From NCBI RefSeq assembly GCF_014205165.1, contig NZ_JACHMZ010000001.1, positions 4,880,501 through 4,944,500 on the forward strand: a stretch of 64,000 nucleotides of DNA, read 5' to 3'. The notes under the pieces were generated by a model. The model did not search any database, was not told the origin of the DNA, and saw nothing but the letters and a program-made list of their open reading frames with translations. The translations under genes were made by a program, and so were the position numbers. Shown in pieces: positions 50,878 through 58,436 of the stretch (positions are counted from its first letter, which is position 1; each line of letters begins with the position of its first letter). Source of the stretch: Micromonospora carbonacea. Lineage in GTDB: Bacteria; Actinomycetota; Actinomycetes; Mycobacteriales; Micromonosporaceae.

Positions 50878-51348
50878 ATGGTCGACCGAACGAGGGCACG
50901 CCTGGGCCGGGTGGCAACCGCGACGCTGAGCACCGCAGCGATCCTCGTCGCCGGCGCCACGCCGGCGGCTGCGGTCTCCGGCATCACCGGCCAGGACCCG
51001 TACTCCACCGGCTGCTACGACAACGGCTGGCAGTGGAGTTCGACCGGCACCCCGGTCTACGACGGATCGCGCAAGGTCGGCACCGGATACCTCCGGTACT
51101 CCGGGGGCTGCGTGGCGAACTGGAGCGAGTTCCGCTACGAGGACGCCTCGGCGTACAACGACTACAGCGCACGCCCGTCGGCGTGGGAGGACGGCGTGTC
51201 CGGCACCGACCAGTACTCGCCCAACCTGTGGCTCAACCCGGTGTACTCGCGCATGGTCGACGGTCGCGGTGCCGCGTGCGCCGGCGCGCAGGTCTACCGG
51301 TATCCGTCGGGCCAGTGGGTGAGCTGGACCTTCTTCGCCTGCGCCTGA
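50878..51348 (+). CDS. Secreted DUF2690-like protein
   Basis: Exported protein of 156 residues. Signal peptide of about 33 residues (RVATATLSTAAILVAGATPAAA). The mature part carries DPYSTGCYDNGWQWSS, VGTGYLRYSGGCVANWSEFRY and a later ACAGAQVYRY/FFACA cysteine pair, matching DUF2690, a small beta-rich domain of unknown role seen in actinobacterial HTH and serine/threonine-kinase contexts. ATG with AGGAGGAC upstream. The preceding HTH gene is the natural partner. Confidence 0.8.
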   Translation: MVDRTRARLGRVATATLSTAAILVAGATPAAAVSGITGQDPYSTGCYDNGWQWSSTGTPVYDGSRKVGTGYLRYSGGCVANWSEFRYEDASAYNDYSARPSAWEDGVSGTDQYSPNLWLNPVYSRMVDGRGAACAGAQVYRYPSGQWVSWTFFACA

Positions 51349-51407
51349 CGGCACCGCCGGGACCTGGTGGGGCCGGGTCGCCCCGGCCCACCGGATCCGC
51401 CGGCAGG

Positions 51408-51441
51408 CGTCGTCGGCCGCCCGGACGGGCGGCCGACGACG
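51408..51441. terminator. Bidirectional terminator hairpin
   Basis: Perfect 15-bp stem CGTCGTCGGCCGCCC/GGGCGGCCGACGACG with a 4-base loop, between convergent genes. Confidence 0.85.
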
Positions 51442-51451
51442 CTCGTGCGGG

Positions 51452-51835
51452 CTACGCCGACGCCTCCCGCTCGGCGGCGCTGCGCAGCACGCAGAACTCG
51501 TTGCCCTCCGGGTCGGCGAGGACCACCCAGCCGGCGCCGTCCGGCCGCCGCTGGTCGTCGACCTGGGTCGCGCCGAGGGCGAGCAGCCGCTCGACCTCGG
51601 CGTCGCGGGACCGGTCGGCCGGCTCCAGGCACAGGTGAACCCGGTTCTTCACCGTCTTGCCCTCCGGCACCTGGAGGAACAGCACGGTCTCCCCGTCGGC
51701 GGTGCGGACCATCGCCTCCGGGTCGCCGGGGAGGTCGTCGGGCTGCCGCCCGGTGCCGAACACCTGGGCCCAGAAGCCGGCCAGGACGTACGTGTCGTGA
51801 CAGTCGATGCTGATGTTCCTGATCCGTGCGCTCAC
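51452..51835 (-). CDS. VOC-family (glyoxalase-like) protein
   Basis: Protein of 127 residues with the VOC beta-alpha-beta fold: RIRNISIDCHDTYVLAGFWAQVFG at the start, a metal-site His region in RVHLCLEP, and the closing WVVLADPEGNEFCVL. Members are dioxygenases, isomerases or antibiotic-binding proteins; metal ligands are not all identifiable, so enzymatic activity is open. GTG start with GGAGGCG upstream. A possible leader peptide precedes it by 45 bp. Confidence 0.85.
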   Translation of the reverse strand: MSARIRNISIDCHDTYVLAGFWAQVFGTGRQPDDLPGDPEAMVRTADGETVLFLQVPEGKTVKNRVHLCLEPADRSRDAEVERLLALGATQVDDQRRPDGAGWVVLADPEGNEFCVLRSAAEREASA

Positions 51836-51880
51836 GGTCGCCTCCGTGGTGGAGTGGGCGCCCCGCGGGATCGACAGAGG

Positions 51881-51925
51881 TCAGCAGCGGGTGGAGCGGG
51901 GCGCGGGGCTGGTCGTGGTGGACAT
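51881..51925 (-). CDS. Possible 14-residue leader peptide (uORF) before the VOC gene
   Basis: MSTTTSPAPRSTRC then TGA. AGGGAGGTG lies about 7 bases before the ATG, an unusually good ribosome site for so short a frame, and the stop is 45 bases before the VOC start. The terminal Cys codon recalls cysteine-sensing leader peptides of actinobacteria, which usually have two or more Cys codons. Could be chance. Confidence 0.35.
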   Translation of the reverse strand: MSTTTSPAPRSTRC

Positions 51926-52072
51926 CAACCGCACCTCCCTCCGGTCGTCGGGCTGACGGCAACGATCATGGCACGCCGCCGGCCGCCCCGGCAACGGGGT
52001 TGCCGGGTGCCGGGCGGGCGGGCCCCGGCCGGCGCCCGCCCCGGCGGGGCACCGGTTGCCGTACCCCGGAAC

Positions 52073-52120
52073 GGGCACCGGCCCGGCGCCGCGCGGACGC
52101 GGAGCCGGGCCGGGGTGCCC
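52073..52120 (-). terminator. Terminator hairpin after the beta-propeller gene
   Basis: Outer stem GGGCACC/GGTGCCC and inner GGCCCGGC/GCCGGGCC with a small bulge; starts about 19 bases past the stop of the large secreted protein. Confidence 0.65.
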
Positions 52121-52138
52121 CCGTGGTGCGGCGGGGGT

Positions 52139-54679
52139 CTACGGGCCGACGAAGACGGCCTTGGCGCGCCAGTCCACCCCGTCGACGGCGGGGCCGCTGA
52201 CGGTGGTGAACGCGCCGGTGGGCACGCCGCCGGCCCACGCGGTCGAGGCCAGCGCGCCGGTCGAGCGGCTGACCCGGTAGAGGGTGCCGCCGGCGAGGAA
52301 GATCGACCCGGTGTCGGCGAACCCGGTCACCCCCGCGACGGTGAACTTGTCGGCGCCGACCGCCCCGCTGTCCGGGGTGAACCAGCGCCAGAACAGCCCG
52401 TTCTGGCCGGAGAGGGTGTAGTAGAGCCGGCCGCCGGTGTAGAGCATGCCGGTGACGTTGGCGATCTCCGCGTAGAAGTTGCTGGTGACCCCGGTGTACG
52501 TCTGCCCGGCCGGGCCGGAGTCGGTCTCCACGTTGTCCCAGTAGGCGTCGTGGTACGGGTCGACGAGGCTCGGCGTGCCGAAGGTCGTCCCGTTGAAGGT
52601 GCGCCGCTGGAGCGCCCCGTTCATGCCGTAGAACAGGGTGCCGCCGACCCAGAACGCGCCCTTCGCCGACGACCAGTCCGTGTCGTCGGGGTTGGCCACC
52701 GGGACGGGCGTGCCGACGGCGCTCGCCCCGTCGTAGGAGAGCCTCTGCACCTCGTCGCCGGTGCCGGCGGGCGGCGGGCCGGTCTTGACGATCTCGATGG
52801 CGTTGACGAGCGGGTTCTCCACCACGTGCCCGAAGTCGATGTCGACGTTGCCGTCGCTGACGATCGTGAACGCCCGCATGGTGCCGATGTCGTGCCCGGG
52901 GGTGACCGCGAGGTCGAGGTCGTTCAGGACGAGCGTGCCGTCCAGGGTCACGTCGAAGACCCGCTTGCCGGGGGTGCCGGTGCCGGCGTACCGGTTGGCC
53001 AGGTAGATCCGCACGGTGACCTCGGTGCCGGCCGGCACCGGGAAGTCCCACTGCATCTCCGGCGCGCCGGTGCCGTCCCACCGCTCGCTGTTGTAGATCG
53101 CGGCCGGGGTGCCGGCCGGGACGGTCCCGTCGAGGTTGGGCGCGACGCCGTAGCTGGCGGCGCTGCTGCCGGTGTTGTGGTACGGGCTGGGCGCGTCGGC
53201 GGTGTCGGCGCTCCAGTCCGGCCCGTCGTCGGTCGACGCGACGGCGGGACCGGCGGCGTTGATCCGGTACAGCACGTTCGTCGGCACCGGCACCCCGGCC
53301 TGGTACACCGCGCCGGGCAGGTCGGCGGTGGCGGTCGAGTGCGGGGCCTTGCCGCCGGCCAGCGGGAAGAACGCGATCCGCTCCCGCCGGTACTGGAAGT
53401 TGCCGATCCAGGACTGGTCGGAGCCCAGCCAGAGGCCCTGCGGGGTGACGAGCATCTCGGTCACGCCGTAGCCGCGCGGGTGCCGGCCCGGGTTCCACGA
53501 CAGCGGCAGGCCGTTGCGCGGGTCGAGGGCGGCGATGCTGGCCCGGCCGATGGCCCCGGCCTGCGCCGAGTCGCCGCCGAAGGTGTTGTTGAGCCAGCGC
53601 AGGTGCCCGCCGACGTAGACGGCCTGCTCGCTGACGCCGACCGAGAGGAAGGTGTCGCCGCCGGAGTAGTTCACCCAGGTGGGCTGCTGGGCGTCGCCGG
53701 TCGCGCCGGCCTCCCAGCGGGCGGCGGTGTCGCAGAGCGAACCGCTGTACTGGCCGCCGGTGGTGACCACCACGAAGTAGCTGCCGTCCGGGGCGAAGGA
53801 CACGTCCCGCATGTACGAGTCGAAGGACTTCCACGAGCAGCGCGGGGTGTACCTGCTGGTGTTCCAGTCGGCCACGGTCGCGGCGGTCGCGCCGAGGTCC
53901 AGCCGCACGATCTGGTCGTGCAGCACCCCGTCGGCCTTCCGGAAGTTGCCGATCACGACGAGCTGGGTGCCGTCCGGGGAGAGCGCGAGCTTCTCCGCGC
54001 CGACGCCGGCCTTGGCCCCGCTCACCCCGTCGTAGTTGTGGTTCTCGGTGAGCGTGGTGGTCAGGTAGCTGTCCAGCGCGCCGGTCGTGGCGTTGAGCGA
54101 GGCGAGGCCGCCGCGCGGGTTGGCGTTGCCGGCGGTGGTGAAGATGCCGCCGACGAGCAGCCGGTTGCCGACCAGGGCGACGTCGTCGACGAGCCCGTTG
54201 AACGCCGGCCCGGCGAAGCTGGTGACGGTGGCCCCGGTGGCGACGTTGACCAGGGCCACCTTGCGCCGGGTCACCCCGTTGACCGTGTTGAACTTGCCGG
54301 CCAGGTAGACGGTGCCGGCGGTCGGACCGGCGGCCACCGCGCTGACCTCGTTGTCGACGACCGGCACGAAGGCGGTGTCGACCGCGCCGGTGGCCTTGTC
54401 GAAGGCGAGCACGTAGTTGCGGGTGATGTCCACGTCCGAGTTGCGGTTCTGCACCGTGGTGAACGAACCCGCCGCGATGATCTTCGTGCCGGCGTCGTGG
54501 ATGGCGAACACGGTGCCGTCCACGATGTCCGGCGACGCCGTGGACGGGACCGCGGAGACCACCTTGTCGTGGCCGGGCGCGGCGCTGGCCGGGCTGCCGG
54601 CGACGAGACCGGCGGCGGTCAGGGCGACCGCGGTGAGGACCGCCGGGACCCGGCGGGTCAGGGACGAGGAACGAATCAC
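52139..54679 (-). CDS. Large secreted beta-propeller protein with a malectin-like domain
   Basis: Exported protein of 846 residues. Signal peptide ends near residue 33 (AGSPASA). The next 430 residues form repeated propeller blades (VAGSFTTVQNRNSDV, LAGKFNTVNGVTRRKVALVN, VGGIFTTAGNANPRGGLASLN, each with a GxF-T-VNG pattern). About residues 510-620 match a malectin-type carbohydrate-binding domain: EVTVRIYLANRYAGTGTPGKR, FDVTLDGTLVLNDLDL and NPLVNAIEIV. A second short propeller-like part closes the protein. No catalytic residues are obvious; binding of extracellular glycans is the likely role. GTG at 54679 with GGGAG 6 bases upstream. Confidence 0.85.
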   Translation of the reverse strand: MIRSSSLTRRVPAVLTAVALTAAGLVAGSPASAAPGHDKVVSAVPSTASPDIVDGTVFAIHDAGTKIIAAGSFTTVQNRNSDVDITRNYVLAFDKATGAVDTAFVPVVDNEVSAVAAGPTAGTVYLAGKFNTVNGVTRRKVALVNVATGATVTSFAGPAFNGLVDDVALVGNRLLVGGIFTTAGNANPRGGLASLNATTGALDSYLTTTLTENHNYDGVSGAKAGVGAEKLALSPDGTQLVVIGNFRKADGVLHDQIVRLDLGATAATVADWNTSRYTPRCSWKSFDSYMRDVSFAPDGSYFVVVTTGGQYSGSLCDTAARWEAGATGDAQQPTWVNYSGGDTFLSVGVSEQAVYVGGHLRWLNNTFGGDSAQAGAIGRASIAALDPRNGLPLSWNPGRHPRGYGVTEMLVTPQGLWLGSDQSWIGNFQYRRERIAFFPLAGGKAPHSTATADLPGAVYQAGVPVPTNVLYRINAAGPAVASTDDGPDWSADTADAPSPYHNTGSSAASYGVAPNLDGTVPAGTPAAIYNSERWDGTGAPEMQWDFPVPAGTEVTVRIYLANRYAGTGTPGKRVFDVTLDGTLVLNDLDLAVTPGHDIGTMRAFTIVSDGNVDIDFGHVVENPLVNAIEIVKTGPPPAGTGDEVQRLSYDGASAVGTPVPVANPDDTDWSSAKGAFWVGGTLFYGMNGALQRRTFNGTTFGTPSLVDPYHDAYWDNVETDSGPAGQTYTGVTSNFYAEIANVTGMLYTGGRLYYTLSGQNGLFWRWFTPDSGAVGADKFTVAGVTGFADTGSIFLAGGTLYRVSRSTGALASTAWAGGVPTGAFTTVSGPAVDGVDWRAKAVFVGP

Positions 54680-55064
54680 GGGCAGCTCCCGGAGCACGTG
54701 CGGGGTGGGGTACGGCTCACAGCCGGGCCGCCGGGGACGGCCGGCTCGGCGGCGCGCACCACGTGAGGCATGGCGCCATCACACCTTCACGCACCGGAGC
54801 CGCCGAGTCCAGCGGCGGGGTCCGATTCTGCCCCAACCGCGCGACGGCTCCAACCGAGCACCCGACGCCGGGCTGCCCGCCGGAGGCGTGGCTCGCCGGG
54901 TCAGCCGGGCGGCGCACACGAAAAGCCGACCTTGACCGACCCCAGGGCCAGGTCAGGGCCGCCCTGCGGGCCGTCGGTCCGCGCCGACCGGCAGGCCCGG
55001 CCGGCGCGGGACGGCCAGGGTGGCCCGGCCCGGCGCCCGTCCGGGCCGGTCGGCGCGGAGCCGG
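54680..55064. other. 385-bp intergenic region
   Basis: Lies between the start of the propeller gene and the end of the histidine kinase gene, both on the minus strand. I see GC-rich imperfect repeats (GGCCGGTCGGCGC and relatives, 54970-55070) but no convincing gene, terminator or operator. Confidence 0.5.
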
Positions 55065-56246
55065 TCAGGGCCGCCCGGCGTGGGACGGGCCGACGGCAAC
55101 GGGCACGGCGTCGGCCGCAGGCAGGGTCACCGTCACCTCCAGGCCGCCGCCGGGCTGCGCGAACACCCGCACCGTGCCGCCGTGCGCGTCGCAGACCGCC
55201 CGGACGATGGACAGGCCCAGCCCGGAGCCCCGCGCCCCGGTGCGTTCCTGCCCGCCCCGGCGGAACGGCTCGAACAGGCCCGGCACGTCGCCCGGGCTGA
55301 CCTCGAAGCCGGTGTTGGCGACCACCAGCCAGGACGTGCAGCCGTCCGTGCCGGTGCGCACCGTGATCCGGCCGTGCAGGTGGTTGTAGCGCACCGCGTT
55401 CTCGATCAGGTTGCCGGCCAGCCGGTCCAGCAGCCCGGGGTCGCCCACCACCGGCGCGGTCTCCAGCGCCGTCTGCACCCGCAGCCCGATCCGGTCCACC
55501 TCCCGGCGCACGGCCGACAGCGCGTTGGCGGTGCCGGCGGCCAGGTCGCACTCGGTGCGCCGACCCAGCCGCCGGCCCGCCTGGGCCTCGCTGCGGGCCA
55601 GCACCAGCAGCGCGTCGACCAGGCCGTTGGCCCGTTCCGAGGCGTCGCGGACCACGGTGGCCATCCGGCGGTACTCGGCGGCGTCGGCCTCGTCGTCACT
55701 GAGCGTCACGTCGATCTCGGTCCGCATCACCGCCAGCGGGGTACGCAGCTCGTGCGAGGCGTTGGCGACGAACCGCTTCTGCGCCTCGAACGCGGCGGCG
55801 ATCCGGTCCAGCATCGCGTCGAACGTCTTGGCCAGCTCGGCCACCTCGTCGTCCGCCCCGGACCAGCCGATCCGCTGGTCGAGGGTGGCCTCGCCGAGGC
55901 GCTGGGCGGTGGCGGTGACCTGGTGCAGCGGGCGCAGCGCCCGGCCCGCCACCGCGTACGCGCCGGCCACCCCGACCACGCTGATCGCCAGCAACGCCAG
56001 CAGGCCCTTGACCAGCAGCTCCCGGGACGCGGCGTCGACGAGCTGCCGCTGCCACTCCCCCGCGTCCAGGGACCGGCCGTCGGCCAGCAGCACGGTGGTG
56101 CCGGGCAGCAGCTCGTCGGTGGGACGCAGCGCGTCGCGCACCAGCAGCCAGGCCAGCAGCACCAGGATCGTCCCGGCCCCCACCAGCAGCACCCCGTTGA
56201 GCAGGGTGAGCCGCAGCCGCAGGGTCGGCCGCAAACGGACGCTCAC
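55065..56246 (-). CDS. Two-component sensor histidine kinase (CutS-like)
   Basis: Membrane sensor of 393 residues. Two helices (about 10-30 and 75-96) flank a short outside loop of about 45 residues; a HAMP domain (GRALRPLHQVTATAQRLGE) leads to the H-box NASHELRTPLAVM with phospho-acceptor His, then the N-box LIENAVRYN and G-boxes FEPFRRGGQ and GSGLGLSIVRAVCDAHGG. It phosphorylates the response regulator encoded just upstream, whose stop overlaps its GTG by four bases. The outside loop has no cysteines. Reminiscent of Streptomyces CutS; the signal is unknown. Confidence 0.93.
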   Translation of the reverse strand: MSVRLRPTLRLRLTLLNGVLLVGAGTILVLLAWLLVRDALRPTDELLPGTTVLLADGRSLDAGEWQRQLVDAASRELLVKGLLALLAISVVGVAGAYAVAGRALRPLHQVTATAQRLGEATLDQRIGWSGADDEVAELAKTFDAMLDRIAAAFEAQKRFVANASHELRTPLAVMRTEIDVTLSDDEADAAEYRRMATVVRDASERANGLVDALLVLARSEAQAGRRLGRRTECDLAAGTANALSAVRREVDRIGLRVQTALETAPVVGDPGLLDRLAGNLIENAVRYNHLHGRITVRTGTDGCTSWLVVANTGFEVSPGDVPGLFEPFRRGGQERTGARGSGLGLSIVRAVCDAHGGTVRVFAQPGGGLEVTVTLPAADAVPVAVGPSHAGRP

Positions 56247-56911
56247 GCCAGCCCCTCGGCGGTGCGGTAGCCGGCGCCGACCACCGTCTCGATCAGCGGC
56301 GGGTCGCCGAGCTTGCGGCGCAGCGTCATCACGGTCACCCGGACGATGGTGGTGAACGGGTCGGTGTTGGCGTCCCAGACCCGCTCCAGCAGCTCCTCGC
56401 TGGAGACCACCGCGCCGCGCGCCTTGAGCAGCTCGGCCAACACCCCGAACTCCTTGTTGGTCAGGTCGACCGGCGCCCCGCCGCGCGTCACCACCCGGCG
56501 GGCCGGGTCGAGCACCAGGTCGGCGACGGCCAGCACGGGCGGGGCGGCCGGGGTGGCCCGCCGGCCCAGCGCCTGCACCCGGGCGACCAGCTCGTCGAAG
56601 GCGAACGGCTTGGGCAGGTAGTCGTCCGCGCCGAGCTGCAACCCCTCGACCCGGTCGGCGACGGTGCCGCTGGCGGTGAGCATGAGCACCCGGGTCAGCG
56701 TGCCGGAGGCGGCCAGCTCGGCGCAGATCTGGTCGCCGTGGACGCCGGGCAGGTCCCGGTCCAGCACCACCACGTCGTACCGGGTGACGAAGGCCATCTC
56801 GTGACCGCTGTCGCCGTCGTAGGCCACGTCGACGGCCATGCCGCGCTTGCGCAACCCCCGCGCGATCGCGTCGGCGAGGTTGCGCTCGTCCTCGACCACC
56901 AACACCCGCAT
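56243..56911 (-). CDS. OmpR-family response regulator (CutR-like)
   Basis: DNA-binding regulator of 222 residues. The receiver domain has Asp8, phospho-acceptor Asp51 in VVVLDRDLPG, Thr in LMLTAS and Lys in YLPKPFAF. A winged-helix C-terminal domain follows (VDLTNKEFGVLAELLKA, then VRVTVMTLRRKLGDPPLIETV). Overall wording is very close to what I recall of Streptomyces CutR. ATG start; first gene of the pair. Confidence 0.94.
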   Translation of the reverse strand: MRVLVVEDERNLADAIARGLRKRGMAVDVAYDGDSGHEMAFVTRYDVVVLDRDLPGVHGDQICAELAASGTLTRVLMLTASGTVADRVEGLQLGADDYLPKPFAFDELVARVQALGRRATPAAPPVLAVADLVLDPARRVVTRGGAPVDLTNKEFGVLAELLKARGAVVSSEELLERVWDANTDPFTTIVRVTVMTLRRKLGDPPLIETVVGAGYRTAEGLA

Positions 56912-57013
56912 ACCCGCCTCCTCGCCGGCCGACCTCCCGACAACCTAGTGCCGGCCACCAAACCAGCCTCGCACCGCCGGCCGGACGGGCCGGTTCCGGG
57001 CGCGGCGGGGCCG

Positions 57014-58324
57014 TCAGGCGGGCAGCCGCCACCAGCCGTACGTGCCGGAGTGCCGGCGGCAGACGATGTCCCGGCCGTCGGCGGCGCAGTCGCCCGCCGC
57101 GCCGGGCAGCACGTCGCGCACCCGGGCCGCCGCCCCCGCCAGGTCCAGCTCGGCGACCACCAGGCTCCGGCCGTCGCGGTCGGCCCGGGTGCCGTAGTGC
57201 GGCCCGCCCGGGGTGCGGCTGAACGCCAGGTCCCAGCTCCCCAGGTCGGCGACCTCCCGCCCGGTGGCGGCATCCAGCACGCCGAGGTGGCTGGCCGTGC
57301 CGCCCGCCTGCTCGTCGGCGATCGCCAGGAGCCGGTCGCCGCGCACCGCGATGACCGTCTGCCAGCGGGGATTCGTCCACCGGATCCCGCCGGTCGCCGG
57401 GTCGAGCCCGGACAGGTCGAAGCCCCGGTACGCGTAGGCGCAGAGCACCGGCCCGCAGGCCCCCGCGTAGCCGAAGGTCGGCTGCTCCAGCGCCCAGCGC
57501 CGGTCCAGCGCGGCGAGCCCGTACGCGGTCACCCGCCGGACCTCGCCCTTGTCCTGCTCGAAGGCCAGCAGCAGGTCACCGGCGACCTCGACCTGGAGGT
57601 CCCCCCGCCAGCCGCCCGGCGGCGCGACGAGGCTCGCCCGCACCGCCCCGGAGGCCGTGTCGCGCAGCTCGATCCCGCCGGCGGCCGTGACCAGCGCCAC
57701 CTGCTCGGCCGCCCCGTCCTCGTCGCGGTCGGCGAAGGCCGCCCACCCCAGGCGACCCGGCACCGACCACCGGAGGCGGCCCGACGTCGGGTCCACCGAC
57801 CGCAGCTCGCCCCGCTCGATGTCGTCGCCGAGGAGCAGCAGCCCTCCGCCGGCCGCGAGCACCGGGTAGCCGGCCTGCTGCCAGCGCCGCTCGCCGGTCC
57901 CCGCGTCCACGGCGAGGGTCTGCACCCCGTCCGTCCGGTAGTCGACGAGCAGGGCGACGCCGCCCTGCTCCTGCACGCCGCCCAGCCGGCCGAGGCCCGG
58001 CACGACCGTGCGCCACAGCGTCCGCACGCCGGCCCCCGCGCCGGTGGGCGTCCCGTGGGCCGTCACCTCCCGGGCCCCGTCGGCGCCCGGCGCCCCCGGG
58101 TCCAGCAGGTAGACCCGGCCGTCGAGGACGACGACCTCGATGCCGAGCCGGCCGCCGAGCACCGCCGACGCGGGGCGCGCCACGGACGTCGACGAGGCCA
58201 GCAGAGACAGCGCGAGCAGGAGGGCCAACGTCACCCGCAGCGGCCGGCCCACCGCCCGGGGCGGCCGGGACGCCGACGCCGGTTCCCCGTCGCCGCGCAC
58301 CTCGCCGAGGTCGATCAGCGTCAC
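57014..58324 (-). CDS. Membrane-anchored PQQ-like beta-propeller protein
   Basis: Protein of 436 residues: cytoplasmic leader of about 28, one helix (LRVTLALLLALSLLASSTSVA), then an outside propeller of repeated blades (TLAVDAGTGERRWQQAGYP, SVDPTSGRLRWSVPG, GLDPATGGIRWTNPRW, VLDAATGREVADLGSW), the W-rich pattern of PQQ-like/BamB repeats. No PQQ ligands are evident; scaffold function is likely. Cysteines late in the protein (GDCAADGRDIVCRR) may form a disulphide. GTG with AAGGAGCGAGG upstream. It diverges from the first of three paralogous membrane proteins. Confidence 0.85.
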   Translation of the reverse strand: MTLIDLGEVRGDGEPASASRPPRAVGRPLRVTLALLLALSLLASSTSVARPASAVLGGRLGIEVVVLDGRVYLLDPGAPGADGAREVTAHGTPTGAGAGVRTLWRTVVPGLGRLGGVQEQGGVALLVDYRTDGVQTLAVDAGTGERRWQQAGYPVLAAGGGLLLLGDDIERGELRSVDPTSGRLRWSVPGRLGWAAFADRDEDGAAEQVALVTAAGGIELRDTASGAVRASLVAPPGGWRGDLQVEVAGDLLLAFEQDKGEVRRVTAYGLAALDRRWALEQPTFGYAGACGPVLCAYAYRGFDLSGLDPATGGIRWTNPRWQTVIAVRGDRLLAIADEQAGGTASHLGVLDAATGREVADLGSWDLAFSRTPGGPHYGTRADRDGRSLVVAELDLAGAAARVRDVLPGAAGDCAADGRDIVCRRHSGTYGWWRLPA

Positions 58325-58436
58325 CCTCGCTCCTTCCCGGCCCGTGGCCGGCGCTGCGGCGGCGCGTCCCGCCGGGCCGCCGTGGGGCGCACCGGCCGAC
58401 CGGGACCGCGCGCACGCGCCTGTACGATGGCGCGTC

